The notes under the pieces: generated by a model
Database searches by the model: none
What the model saw: the letters and a program-made list of their open reading frames with translations, nothing else
Told to the model about the DNA's origin: nothing
Shown here: piece by piece, positions 1 to 9,978 of the stretch
Layout: each line of letters starts with the position of its first letter
How positions within the stretch are numbered: the stretch's first letter is position 1
NCBI RefSeq assembly: GCF_016811915.1
Contig: NZ_CP069127.1
Location: 6,036,501-6,100,500 of the forward strand
Direction: 5' to 3'
Origin: Brevibacillus choshinensis
GTDB lineage: Bacteria > Bacillota > Bacilli > Brevibacillales > Brevibacillaceae
Length of the DNA: 64,000 bases
Translations under genes and position numbers: made by a program

Positions 1-3000
1 AATACGTGGACAAATGCTCTGAAAAAGCATTCCATCGATCTTTGGAGAAGGAGACCGTCTGCTCCTTCTTTTCCAAAAAATCATTGCCCAGCTGCTGCCT
101 CATAATATCCAAGTCACGCTGAATGGCCGAGCAAATCGAGTCCACCCCGTTTTGGATCTCATTCACCACTTCGGGAGCGTGGGCTTTGTTTTTCGCCAGC
201 TGGACGAGTGTGGATTCCAGCTCATGGAGCTTCTCCGGTGTATGAATCAGATAGAATTGACTAAAGTCACCTTTGAACTGGTGGAGACGGCTAATCAGCT
301 GGTAGAGCTTTTCTGCCGGCTCGCCTCCCTCTGCCCACATGTCCTTCCAATCCAATGTAACAAAGGAATTGAAGCTCTGCAGCACGGTTTCAAACAGGTC
401 CAGGCTGATCGCAACGGTCACGACCATTTTCAGAACCTGCCATTCCTGCTCGACCTTGTTTTCCAGTGCGCGCTGCTCGCTAAGGTCAGTGAGGATCAGC
501 ATCAATCCGCCTGAGTATTCTCCGCGCCCCTCATCGATCGATTTGCACTCTACCTTCAATGGCAGACCGTTCACCACGATCTCCGTTGGGAACAAGCTAA
601 GGTACAGTTCCCTTTGCGCTCCGTTTTCCAGCCCGAAGTACTTGCCAAGCAGCGATTCAATGAATGCCTGATCCTCTTTGCTGTCCGGATACAGCAGCTC
701 TGCTACGGACAACCCCGCCAGCTCTTTGCCAAATATCCGAACGCATTCCTGGCTGTACTCGGAATGGATGAGCAAGCCTTTGCAGATCGATAAGAAGCCC
801 TGGCCTGCATTGTTCAGCAGGTTTTTATTGGCGCGAAGGAGGTTCTCAATCTCTTCTGTTCGCTCCGCTACGATTCGCTCCAAAGATTGATTCCATTGCT
901 CCATCTGGTGGTACAGCCGAGCATTTTCGATGAAGGTCGCAATCTGGGAAAACAGCAGGCGCAGCAGCTCCGTTCTGCCTTCGTTGAATACATGCGTGGA
1001 CTCGTTATTCTCCAGGTACACGACGCCTACCATCTTGCCTTGCTGCCACAGCGGAGCGCATAAAATCGACTTCGGCATGTTTTTTGTAATGTACGGATCC
1101 TTGAAAAAGATCGCTTCGACATAGGCTTCATGCAGGACCAGCATCTCTTCCGTACGCATCACGTAGTTTACGGTCGCAACAGAGAGCAGACCTCCCTGCT
1201 CGTACGGAATAGACTGCAGAATTTCAATATCTTCATCAATAGAGCCCGCCGCTTCGATGAACCATTCACTCTCGTTTTTCAGAATGATAAACCCACGCTG
1301 TGCCCCGGCATTGCTCATGACTGTTCGCAGCATCGTAGCCAGCAGCTTGTCCAGTTTGATTTCGCTTGCGATCATCTGGGATGACTTGATGACCGTCATG
1401 AGATCGACCATATCTGGCGTATGTCCCGTTACGGTTATATCGGATCCAGTCTGATTGCTTCTTCCCAACCTTTCGATAGAAAGGTGGTGCTGCGCTTCGA
1501 GAGCCTGTGCCTTTGCGACCGCTCCCCACTGCAAATACCCGAAATGAGCCTCTGACAGGTAAATTTCCCCGACGGTTTCCATGCCCAGACTCAAATAGTG
1601 CTTGGCAGCCAGCTCATAGGCCAGCGCTTCGTTTTGCAAGAACCCATATTTCTTGGCAGACTGAATCGATTGCTCGTAGTAAGGGGTAGCAGCTTGGGCC
1701 TTACCCGATACAAGCATCCACTCCGCTCTCATTAACAAGTATTTATGATCGAAGTTTTCCGCACAGTTTGCGGCCCACTTTTTCATCCTTCTCAGGTTGG
1801 CTTTGATTTTTCTCGCATATTTCTGCCGGTCGGCCCAGTTCGCCCGCGGGTAAAGTCCCGTCAGGGCGAGTGTCTGGATAAAAACGTGCTCGCTGACCAG
1901 TATTTGCCCGCTGACAGTCTCCATCCACCGCTCGGCTTCCGTGGTCATTTCTGCTGCTTCTCGGTAGTTCCCAAAATGCAGGTGCACCATCGATTTGTAG
2001 TAGTGATACATGTATTTCTTGTAGTTGGTGCCATCAGTCTGCAGCGCCTGCACGTAAGCGGCTTCGTCAAAGTCCCCGTCACAAAAAACGGTTGGATCGC
2101 CGTCCTTACTTATCGTAAAACAGTGTAAAGCTTGCCTCAGCAACAGCAGCCGATCATCATGGTCGACCACCTTGAGCTGACGGATCAAATCCGCATAAAG
2201 ATCGATCTGCTGGAGCAATTCATCGATCGGAGAGCCGCAGTACACCATCGCTTCCAGCAGCCCGTGAGCGTTGTAGGCAACGTAGATATTTCCTCCGCTC
2301 TCCAGTCCATGCTGAATCGCTTTCTTCAACAGCGGAATGTTGGTCTTGGCATGGTCGCGCCAGTGGTTAATCATGATCGCAAAAGCCCCATACGCTTTGG
2401 TCATCGCGATCGGGTCGTGAAAGCTGTCTGCCACACTGCACGCCAAAAGTCCGTAATCATAGCCTTCCTGATACTTTCCAAACTGGGTTGCCTGAACAAT
2501 CCCGTACCCGGTATACCCGTTGGCAGAAGCCACATCATTGCCATGCACGAGCGACAGGTGTAGGACGCGGAGTATGGTCAGCGCAAACCAGTTCATATCG
2601 ACAAAGTACGAAGAAGGACCGGCGTAGCTGATGATGTTCATGGCCATTCTGTAGTTTTCTTCTGGGATATTCGGCATGTAGAGCAGCTCATCCGCTTTTC
2701 GTCCCTTAAGCTTGCGTTTGATTTGCCACATTTCCTTGATGATGTCCAGCTTCCCCGGTTTCTTCGGAATCGAGACGCCAAGCAGCTGCAGGGCTTGATT
2801 TGCAATCTCCACCACGAGCTGGAACTTCGCCAGAGAGGTGTACATATGCACCTGAATCTCCAGGATCCGCACTTGTTCGGCATTGGTCTGGGCGTATTGC
2901 TTGACGAGAGCAAACAACGATTCTGCCGCATCAAAGTTGTTGCACAAGTACTCCGCTTCCGCCCTCATCGTATAGAGCTCGACGGCCAGCTGGCGATTTT

Positions 3001-5368
3001 GCTCCCAGCCCTCTTCCCGAAGGACTTCTGTCCCCTGGCGGAAAAACCGCAGAGCCGCATCAAAAGCCGTCGACAGCTTCGCCCGCTGACCTGCGAGCAA
3101 ATGACAATGCGCCGCGTGCAATCTTTCCGTCTGGTCATCCATTAATTCCGAGCCCTGGTACAAATGGTTGCATATCTCAAAAAGCAGATCTGACTCGTAG
3201 GAATGCGACAGCTCCCGCATCATGCGCCCCAGCTTCAGGTGAACCATCTTTCGTTCGACCTCAGACAGCAGGGAATACGCTGCTTGCTGAATGCGGTCAT
3301 GAAGGAACGTGAAGTGGATTTTCATATGCACCGCCGCATCCTCTTCCTCCAGCGCGGCATACGCCAAATAGCTGTCGCCATCTAGCGGATAAAGCAATCC
3401 CTCTTCCACTGCCGGCCATATGTGCCGGATGGTCTCCGATTCTTTTTGATTCCTCGCTTTGGCGACCATATGCAAATAAAAGTGATTTCCCAAACAGGCG
3501 GCATAGGCCAACAGCTTTTGGGTCAGCATCGGCAGCAGCCTCATGCGTTCAACCAGAAAATCAGCAACATTGTCAGCCGTCTCCAGCTTCTCGATTTCCT
3601 CCAGATGCCACGTCCATTCGCCTTCATCAGCTGCATACTTCATCAGACCCTTGTCGTACAAGGATTTCAAAAACTGGCGCGTAAAAAACGGATTGCCTGC
3701 TGTTTTCTGATGCACGACGCGCGCCAGAGGCAGAGTTGACTGCGGGTCAGCTTGAATGGAATCCGCCAGTAATTGAGTAATCTCACGGACCTCCAGCGGA
3801 TGCAGGGAGATTTGCCGCAGGATTCGATTTTGGCTTCCCAGCTCAATCAGCGCGCTCATCATCGGATTCATCAGGCTGCCCTCCTGCTCCCGGTGCGCAC
3901 ACAACAGCAGGAAGTGGCTCACCTGCAGGTCGCTGATCATTTCCTGAATCAAAAACAGCGAAGACGGGTCTGCCCATTGCAGATCATCTAAAAACAGTAC
4001 CAGCGGATGCTCCGGTTTTGCCCAGATCCTGACAAACCGCTGCATCACCATTTGAAAGCGATTTTTGGCCTCCGTCGCCGGCAGCTCGGGCACAGCCGGC
4101 TGTTTGCCGATGATCATTTCCAATTGCGGTATCACATCGACAATCACCTGGCCCATACCCTGCAGCGCTTCCAGGATCGTTTCGCTCCACATGTGCAGCT
4201 CTCGCTCATTCCCCGCGAGAATTTGCCGGATCAAATCCTGAAAGGCGAGCAGAATTGCCGAATAGGGCACGCTCTGTTTGTATTGATCAAACTTCCCTGA
4301 AACAAAGCGACCCTTTCCCTGCAGAAACGCTTTCTGAGCCTCTCGTACAAGGGCCGTTTTGCCTACTCCCGCATTTCCGCTGAGCATGATCAGCCTGGTC
4401 GCACCGTTGCTTATTTGCTCGAACGCTTCGGTCAACAGCTCTAATTCCGGTTCCCGCCCATACAGCTTTTCTGAAATATGCAATTGATTCGTTCGATCCT
4501 GCTCGCCCAGAGGAAACGTCTGGATGGATCCATCCTCCCGCAGCAGCTCCAGGCATTTCTCCAGATCGGCGATCAGCCCCGAGCTGCTCAGATAGCGGTC
4601 CTCTACGTTTTTGGACAAGCACTTCAGCACCAGATCCGATACAACATCCGGTATCGCAGGATGACTCTGGCTCGGTGGTACAGGCTTTCGAGCCATGTGG
4701 GCATGAACGAGCTCCAGCGCATCGTTCGAGAGGAAAGGAGGCCTGCCTGTCAGCATCTCGTACAAGCTGATCCCAAACGAATAGAAGTCAGAGCGATAAT
4801 CGACGGTCCGGTTCATTCTCCCTGTTTGTTCGGGAGAAACGTAGCGTAAATTCCCTTGCCATTCTTTCGGGTTCATCGCGCTTTGGTACTCTCGGTACAG
4901 TCGTGTAGACAAACCAAAGTTAGTGAGCTTAACGCCATAGGTCTCTGGGTGGACTGTGATATTGGCAGGATTGATGTCTTTATGTACAACGCGGCTCTGG
5001 TGGATGAGCTTCATCGCCCGAGCAAGATTCAGCGCGATCGTGAGAATCTCTCGGATCGACAATTCTCGGGTATTCATCAGAACGGAGAGCGGCAAACCAC
5101 CGTGGTCTTCCGTAATCAGCAATGTCTCCCGATCATTGTGAACCAGCTCTACGACTGCCTCGACAGCATCTGACCGTATGGAGTCCAGGATCCGATATTC
5201 ATGCTTCAGCTTCCATATCGAATCGTTTCTCGGGATTCCCTTTTGCTGCGTCTTGATGATTACAGGCAGATTGTCTACGATCCGGAATGCGCGGTAGACG
5301 CCCATATTTACGTGGTTTGAGACGAATTCCGTAATCCTGTACCCAGGCACCAATAACTTGCCGCTCAT
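1..5368 (-). CDS. Giant signalling protein: kinase-like, AAA, TPR, GAF and Hpt domains (partial)
   Basis: Reading from an ATG at 5368 (GGAGTG ribosome site just upstream), the frame stays open for 1,789 codons to the window edge, so the C-terminus is missing. Domains in order: a Ser/Thr-kinase-like domain (about 1-265) with lysine in PVIIK and a catalytic loop HKDINPAN near 129; an AAA/NACHT-like ATPase with Walker A GNAGVGKT near 330; a long helical TPR-like region (about 700-1290); a GAF domain (about 1325-1475); a coiled coil near 1495-1520; a PAS-like segment; and an Hpt-like helix with HQFKG, His near 1696. Family knowledge: such multidomain proteins are signalling hubs and often end in a CheA-like ATPase, which would lie outside the window. 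Oddity: the DFG motif is NFG (Asn150) and the glycine-rich loop is degenerate, so kinase activity is doubtful. Input signal and partners are unknown. It is divergent from the cupin gene. Confidence 0.85.
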   Translation of the reverse strand, partial: MSGKLLVPGYRITEFVSNHVNMGVYRAFRIVDNLPVIIKTQQKGIPRNDSIWKLKHEYRILDSIRSDAVEAVVELVHNDRETLLITEDHGGLPLSVLMNTRELSIREILTIALNLARAMKLIHQSRVVHKDINPANITVHPETYGVKLTNFGLSTRLYREYQSAMNPKEWQGNLRYVSPEQTGRMNRTVDYRSDFYSFGISLYEMLTGRPPFLSNDALELVHAHMARKPVPPSQSHPAIPDVVSDLVLKCLSKNVEDRYLSSSGLIADLEKCLELLREDGSIQTFPLGEQDRTNQLHISEKLYGREPELELLTEAFEQISNGATRLIMLSGNAGVGKTALVREAQKAFLQGKGRFVSGKFDQYKQSVPYSAILLAFQDLIRQILAGNERELHMWSETILEALQGMGQVIVDVIPQLEMIIGKQPAVPELPATEAKNRFQMVMQRFVRIWAKPEHPLVLFLDDLQWADPSSLFLIQEMISDLQVSHFLLLCAHREQEGSLMNPMMSALIELGSQNRILRQISLHPLEVREITQLLADSIQADPQSTLPLARVVHQKTAGNPFFTRQFLKSLYDKGLMKYAADEGEWTWHLEEIEKLETADNVADFLVERMRLLPMLTQKLLAYAACLGNHFYLHMVAKARNQKESETIRHIWPAVEEGLLYPLDGDSYLAYAALEEEDAAVHMKIHFTFLHDRIQQAAYSLLSEVERKMVHLKLGRMMRELSHSYESDLLFEICNHLYQGSELMDDQTERLHAAHCHLLAGQRAKLSTAFDAALRFFRQGTEVLREEGWEQNRQLAVELYTMRAEAEYLCNNFDAAESLFALVKQYAQTNAEQVRILEIQVHMYTSLAKFQLVVEIANQALQLLGVSIPKKPGKLDIIKEMWQIKRKLKGRKADELLYMPNIPEENYRMAMNIISYAGPSSYFVDMNWFALTILRVLHLSLVHGNDVASANGYTGYGIVQATQFGKYQEGYDYGLLACSVADSFHDPIAMTKAYGAFAIMINHWRDHAKTNIPLLKKAIQHGLESGGNIYVAYNAHGLLEAMVYCGSPIDELLQQIDLYADLIRQLKVVDHDDRLLLLRQALHCFTISKDGDPTVFCDGDFDEAAYVQALQTDGTNYKKYMYHYYKSMVHLHFGNYREAAEMTTEAERWMETVSGQILVSEHVFIQTLALTGLYPRANWADRQKYARKIKANLRRMKKWAANCAENFDHKYLLMRAEWMLVSGKAQAATPYYEQSIQSAKKYGFLQNEALAYELAAKHYLSLGMETVGEIYLSEAHFGYLQWGAVAKAQALEAQHHLSIERLGRSNQTGSDITVTGHTPDMVDLMTVIKSSQMIASEIKLDKLLATMLRTVMSNAGAQRGFIILKNESEWFIEAAGSIDEDIEILQSIPYEQGGLLSVATVNYVMRTEEMLVLHEAYVEAIFFKDPYITKNMPKSILCAPLWQQGKMVGVVYLENNESTHVFNEGRTELLRLLFSQIATFIENARLYHQMEQWNQSLERIVAERTEEIENLLRANKNLLNNAGQGFLSICKGLLIHSEYSQECVRIFGKELAGLSVAELLYPDSKEDQAFIESLLGKYFGLENGAQRELYLSLFPTEIVVNGLPLKVECKSIDEGRGEYSGGLMLILTDLSEQRALENKVEQEWQVLKMVVTVAISLDLFETVLQSFNSFVTLDWKDMWAEGGEPAEKLYQLISRLHQFKGDFSQFYLIHTPEKLHELESTLVQLAKNKAHAPEVVNEIQNGVDSICSAIQRDLDIMRQQLGNDFLEKKEQTVSFSKDRWNAFSEHLSTY

Positions 5369-5493
5369 TCTTTTCACTCCATTTTAATAGGCCTTTGGTC
5401 TTATCTATTGTTCATGGCTTTCGAATCATCTATATTTAAACTATATTCTGACATAAAACACCATTTATCGAAATAACTATTGGGAGGATAGCT

Positions 5494-6084
5494 ATGGCAA
5501 ATTTGAGTCGCACCGTTGGAAATCCCCATAACGGGGAAAGTGTCACCTTCATAAAAACCACCGAAGAAACAAATGGGGAGTACCTGCTGTTTCGTACAGA
5601 CCTGCCACCCAATATTGGAATCTTCTTACACTATCATACCGAACTTGTGGAAACCTTTGAAGGTGTTAGCGGGAAATTAGATCTCACTGTTGATGGAAAA
5701 AAGATCACCCTGCAAAAGGGCGACAAAGCCGTCGCTCCGTTGGACAAGCATCACTTCTTTCAAAACAACACCAACGAAATGGTCAGCTTCAACGTAGAAA
5801 TCAGGCCAGCCGCTCAATTCGAAGCCTTTGTTCGCTGCGGCTACGGACTTGACACGGATGGGAGAAGCTTTTACATGCCCTTTCTGAAGCAATACCTCCC
5901 GAAAAACATTTTGCTGTTGGGCACGCTGTTTGAAATGGGAGCATTCTATGTCCCTTACCTTCCGCTCTCCCTGCAAAAAGCGATCTTTGGCATGCTGGCC
6001 AAGCTCTCCGCCTGGACAGGTGCAGCAAAGACACTGGAAAAGTATTACATTCCTTCCCCAGAAAATCAACGCATTTCGAGCTAA
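5494..6084 (+). CDS. Cupin-domain protein
   Basis: A 196-residue protein starting at ATG 5494 behind a GGGAGGA ribosome site. Residues about 35-105 form a cupin_2-type barrel: an HYH pair followed by Glu (HYHTELVE), a G-D turn, and a second metal-ligand His (HHFFQN). The C-terminal 90 residues are hydrophobic and helical, with a YLPLSLQKAIFGML stretch that may contact membrane. Cupins of this size are small-molecule-binding proteins or dioxygenase/isomerase-like enzymes; no substrate can be read from the sequence. It stands alone, divergent from the giant kinase-like gene and convergent with the tubulin-like cluster, from which it is separated by about 150 bases containing only a weak, imperfect hairpin. 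Confidence 0.8.
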   Translation: MANLSRTVGNPHNGESVTFIKTTEETNGEYLLFRTDLPPNIGIFLHYHTELVETFEGVSGKLDLTVDGKKITLQKGDKAVAPLDKHHFFQNNTNEMVSFNVEIRPAAQFEAFVRCGYGLDTDGRSFYMPFLKQYLPKNILLLGTLFEMGAFYVPYLPLSLQKAIFGMLAKLSAWTGAAKTLEKYYIPSPENQRISS

Positions 6085-6232
6085 CGAAAAAGCACCCTGA
6101 TAGCTGAGCGCAACAGGATGCTTATCACGATGATGGACGAGTCCCTCATCCACGAACACTCCGACCTCGCTTTGGGCAAGTCGCGGCCTTTATCCTATAC
6201 GTTTTTATTCCAGAGTAAGGTCGGACGGTTCA

Positions 6233-8701
6233 CTAGAATTCATGGGTTCGACTCACGGGACGAATTTGCGGTTCCATCATGAGCTGATAGACAGGAACAA
6301 ACTCTACCTCCTCTGTCACACGCGGCTGTTCGGCTGTCTGCCCCCCTGGCGGTGTAACGGGCGCGTCTGGTGTCGCCGGGACTGCATCGGGCATGAACAA
6401 CAAAAAGCTCGCTGCTGCCCCTGACGCAAGTAACACGATTACGCTGAACAGCGCTGTCGATTTGCGTTGGAACAGCTTCATCAGCGGATTTGCCGTTTCG
6501 CTGCGCACTTCCTCCAGCAGCTTGCGGAAATCTGCATGGCGCACGGAATGCCACCGCTTTTTCCATTCCTTCTCGCGCAATCTTCTACCCCTGTTTTCAA
6601 GCAAAATCCTTTTGATAGCCTGACGATAGCCGGGAGAGATGGATTTGCCTGTGAAAAACATCCGCTCTGTCATGCTCCACTGAATAAACGAAAACAGCAC
6701 TTCTTCCCCGCCGTTGTCAAAAACGAACCTCAACATATCGGAATAGGCAAAGGAATCCTGCCCTTGCAGATCAGTCTGATAGTAGACGAGCGCTACCAGC
6801 GGATAGCTTTCCGGCATGAGCGGCCTCTTTAACAGATTGGCGATCAGCTGCTGCAAGAGAGCCATTTCTTTTCCATCCCATTTACGAAAGAACACCTCTG
6901 GCAGCGGAGCTTCCCGATTGCCTGCAAGCGAGGATAATTGACTGATATGCTCCAGCTTTTGGCGGCTTTCCAGATCCAGCTCTCCGAAGAAGGTCTGCGG
7001 CTTTTCTTCCAAAAGGGTCATGATCTTGCCGAAATCATCCCAGGACAAGCTGTCCAGCGCAATCAGCTTTAGGAGGGACTTGTCCAGCTCATCGAGCAAT
7101 TCGTCAGCAAACCCGCCCATCTGATCCTGTCTCTCCAAGAAATCATGAATGGTGAGAGCGGTTTGCAGCTTTTGCTGGTCCCGCCCAAACAGACTGATCA
7201 CTTTTTCCCGAACAGCTGTCATAAAATACGGATTTCGCAAGGCTGTCGGAGCCGTTTCGGCCCAGAACTCGATTTCTTGCAGGACCTGATCGATTTGCGA
7301 GAAGGACGCCAGACGTTGTGCGAGATAGTCCTCAAATAACGGCTTTACGACCTCTTTGTAGCCCAAAACGGAGCGCATCAAAAAGCCAAACAGCTCTCTG
7401 CAGCCGGACAGTTGCTGGTAGATATCCGCCACGTAGTCATGTTTCCGTGCTGTCTTTCCTTGTAGCAAGACATTCATCATGAACGCGATGAGCTCCGTGG
7501 AAGTGCGTTCTTTTGGGATGGCGCTGTACGCTTTGAGCATGTGGCTGACGGTCTCACGGTCCGGAAGCCTTTTGCTTTTCAGCGCCTCGGCTTCCTCGCG
7601 AAAAAGCGCATCGCGCAGATTCAGGAGTCGTGTCTTGCTCTCCAGCCGGTCCTGGCCGAGGTAATGCTGAAGCACCTGCCACATGCCAGCGGGGTTTTGC
7701 TCATAGGTACCGAGCCGTCCTTTTTCCATCAAATACAGGGCACAAAGCTCATGATAAGTAGCCAGCCTCAACAGATGACCTGAATCGGCGCCAGCCAGCA
7801 CCTCCTCACAGAACTCGTGAAAGGATGCGAGTGCCCGCGGTTCGTTCAGATGCTCCCACGCAAAATCCAGATAGGCGTGCGCGCCCTCCTGCCAATCGAC
7901 TTGATGAATGCGCTGATGGGCCAGATCGAACAAATAGTCCTTCTCCGTGATGCCTGTACCTGGACGGATGCTTCCCTTTACCACGAACATGACGTGGATA
8001 TGCTTCTTGCTCTGCGGCTCATTGCTGTATGTGAGAAAGCCAAAATGCCTGCGCATCTCATAAGGCAGGCAGCGATACAACACCTCCAGCAAACGACGGG
8101 CATCCGCTGCTGCGGCTCCCACTTCCCCATCCAGACTGATATAGACCTTGCGTTTTGACGAGAGTGACGACATCACGGCGTAGAGCAGTTGCTTGAATAT
8201 CCGTTCATCGATTCCGATGCGGTGCAGCCACTGTTTCTGATCCTTGGATACACCGGCGTGGTAAGGAAGATCGTTCAGCGCCGGCAGCTCTTTTCCTGAC
8301 GTTTCGTCGTGGACACTGACAAACGCGTGCATCCCGAAAATTTTGGCCGGCTCTTTCATGAAATCGTCATGGCGTTCTTCAGGGATGATGTAGTTATGGC
8401 TAAAGAAGGTGTTGCGTTGACCGGTAAAATCGGCCCCGACGAATACGCTGCGCCCGATCACAAGCTCTCCAGATTCAGCTCGAAAGGAAACGAGCGCTTC
8501 CGGGTAGAGCGTCAGATCACTCTCTCCTCGCTCCTGCAAGCAGCGAGGCGCATCGTAGACGCAAAACGGGTGGAGCGTCTTTTTAACGAATGAGTTGTCC
8601 AGACCTGCTGATTTGGCAATCGTATCGTATCCTTCGTTAGAACGGAATATCCCTTGTCGCCCGCGGGTGTAATATTGCTGCAAAATGGGCTTACGGTTCA
8701 C
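6233..8701 (-). CDS. GAP1-N2-like GTPase-associated membrane protein
   Basis: An 822-residue protein starting at GTG 8701, whose start shares one base with the stop of the upstream GTPase gene (TAGTG), so the two are translationally coupled. The N-terminus (QQYYTRGRQGIFRSNEGYD, then an ADFTGQR and HNYIIPEE segment) matches my knowledge of the GAP1-N2 domain of GTPase-associated protein 1, which accompanies TRAFAC double-GTPases in predicted conflict systems. The middle (about 150-735) is helical and unassigned. A single transmembrane helix lies at about 752-771, followed by a 50-residue proline-rich tail predicted outside the cell. It is the last gene of the minus arm. The likely role is as partner or regulator of the adjacent GTPase at the membrane. 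No catalytic motif was recognised. Confidence 0.7.
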   Translation of the reverse strand: MNRKPILQQYYTRGRQGIFRSNEGYDTIAKSAGLDNSFVKKTLHPFCVYDAPRCLQERGESDLTLYPEALVSFRAESGELVIGRSVFVGADFTGQRNTFFSHNYIIPEERHDDFMKEPAKIFGMHAFVSVHDETSGKELPALNDLPYHAGVSKDQKQWLHRIGIDERIFKQLLYAVMSSLSSKRKVYISLDGEVGAAAADARRLLEVLYRCLPYEMRRHFGFLTYSNEPQSKKHIHVMFVVKGSIRPGTGITEKDYLFDLAHQRIHQVDWQEGAHAYLDFAWEHLNEPRALASFHEFCEEVLAGADSGHLLRLATYHELCALYLMEKGRLGTYEQNPAGMWQVLQHYLGQDRLESKTRLLNLRDALFREEAEALKSKRLPDRETVSHMLKAYSAIPKERTSTELIAFMMNVLLQGKTARKHDYVADIYQQLSGCRELFGFLMRSVLGYKEVVKPLFEDYLAQRLASFSQIDQVLQEIEFWAETAPTALRNPYFMTAVREKVISLFGRDQQKLQTALTIHDFLERQDQMGGFADELLDELDKSLLKLIALDSLSWDDFGKIMTLLEEKPQTFFGELDLESRQKLEHISQLSSLAGNREAPLPEVFFRKWDGKEMALLQQLIANLLKRPLMPESYPLVALVYYQTDLQGQDSFAYSDMLRFVFDNGGEEVLFSFIQWSMTERMFFTGKSISPGYRQAIKRILLENRGRRLREKEWKKRWHSVRHADFRKLLEEVRSETANPLMKLFQRKSTALFSVIVLLASGAAASFLLFMPDAVPATPDAPVTPPGGQTAEQPRVTEEVEFVPVYQLMMEPQIRPVSRTHEF

Positions 8702-9966
8702 TACCGCTCCCTCCCCTCGATGTAATCCAGCTGATGCAGGAGCCAGATGAACGGCTCATCGACCCGGATCGGTGTCACGACTCCGCTCACCTTTTGATTG
8801 ACCGGATTGCTTCCCAGCGCAGATACAGCGAAATAGGCCGTATTGGTAAAGTAGACTTCCAGTGCGTCCTTGAACGGTCGATCCACCTTCTCGATAAAGC
8901 GGCCGATCTCCCCGTTGATGTTCTCGAATTCCGTCATGTTCAAATACTCTTCATGGACGAAATTGCGGAAGACATTACTGTTAGACTTGATGTACTCGCC
9001 ATCGTCTTCCTTGATCAGATGCAGCATATCGCTCTTGGTCAGGACGACCGCCGTCGGAATATTTGTCTTGCTGTGCTCCTGGTAGCCGATGAAGTTCTCA
9101 AACAGCGTGATGACGACCTCTCGCGGCTCATCGTACCGAGCCGTAAATTCCCCTGGCTCATCACCTGCCCGCAGCATGACTCTGTCGCGGATGGTCCTGA
9201 TTTGCAGCGGATCGACGAGAAACAGGATGCCCGACGAGTTTTTCACGTGAGCTGCGTACAGCTCCAGGTACTCGCGATCGACCATGCCCTCACCTGCTAC
9301 GTCGAAAAAGACGAGGATGAGCGGCGCTTTTTCACTGTCTTTGAATATGAATTGGAAAATAAACGGCTCCTGCCGCTTTTCCTTTTGCGTCGAATCGAGA
9401 AGCTGGCCTCTCTCAAACAGAGGCGCTTCGTAATTCTCGCGGAATTTCCGGCTGATTTGCGCATTGAGCGGCATGCAGGCCGCCTCGAAGCGATTGGCTG
9501 TCGTATTTTGCAGCGTGTGGATGAGCGAAGTCATGTACACAGATTTTCCCACCTGCGACGCCCCTACAATGGAAATGATGTTGCTCGGCGCTTTCCCCGC
9601 CGTGATCGGCAGCTCATTGTGGCACTTGGGACACAGCCTGCGTTTGGTAACGACTCCGTACCGATCCGTCACACCCACGAGAACGTTTTCTACATACAGA
9701 TGGCTTTCTTCCGGAATGCTCTGTGGGTCAACAATGGCCTCCAGCTCCTCAATCGCATCCAGCCCAAACTTGTCCCGGTATCGGTTCAGATTCTCGTCTT
9801 CCTGCAGTGCGTAATCCTCATCGTCCTCGCGGTGATGGGCGGCACGAAACACGACTTGGTCAGGCGAATATTTGGCAAAGCAGTACGGGCACACAATATC
9901 GTAAAAAGGAAGACGCTCCACTGGCGGCTGTTTCTTCTCAAACATGCTTTTCAAAAAGGTCAGCAT
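8701..9966 (-). CDS. Zinc-ribbon double-GTPase-like (TRAFAC) P-loop GTPase
   Basis: A 421-residue protein with an AGGAGGGG ribosome site before ATG 9966. A split zinc ribbon uses CPYC (residues 26-29) and CPKC (112-115), with an acidic helical insert between. The GTPase core follows: P-loop GASQVGKS (135-142), a Walker B-like FFDVAGEG near 225 and a specificity motif TKSD near 308. This matches the double-GTPase group (DO-GTPase) linked to GAP1 proteins, and the GAP1-N2-like gene is immediately downstream with a one-base overlap. It is soluble, with no transmembrane helix. I infer that it hydrolyses GTP and acts as a switch for the membrane-associated complex encoded around it; the zinc ribbon could bind protein or nucleic acid. 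Confidence 0.75.
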   Translation of the reverse strand: MLTFLKSMFEKKQPPVERLPFYDIVCPYCFAKYSPDQVVFRAAHHREDDEDYALQEDENLNRYRDKFGLDAIEELEAIVDPQSIPEESHLYVENVLVGVTDRYGVVTKRRLCPKCHNELPITAGKAPSNIISIVGASQVGKSVYMTSLIHTLQNTTANRFEAACMPLNAQISRKFRENYEAPLFERGQLLDSTQKEKRQEPFIFQFIFKDSEKAPLILVFFDVAGEGMVDREYLELYAAHVKNSSGILFLVDPLQIRTIRDRVMLRAGDEPGEFTARYDEPREVVITLFENFIGYQEHSKTNIPTAVVLTKSDMLHLIKEDDGEYIKSNSNVFRNFVHEEYLNMTEFENINGEIGRFIEKVDRPFKDALEVYFTNTAYFAVSALGSNPVNQKVSGVVTPIRVDEPFIWLLHQLDYIEGRER

Positions 9967-9978
9967 GTCGCTCCCCTC

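Noticed and set aside
6085..6232. A hairpin after the cupin gene.
   Set aside because: The AGCACCCTG/CAGGATGCT stem has a mismatch and no T run, so it is too weak to call a terminator.
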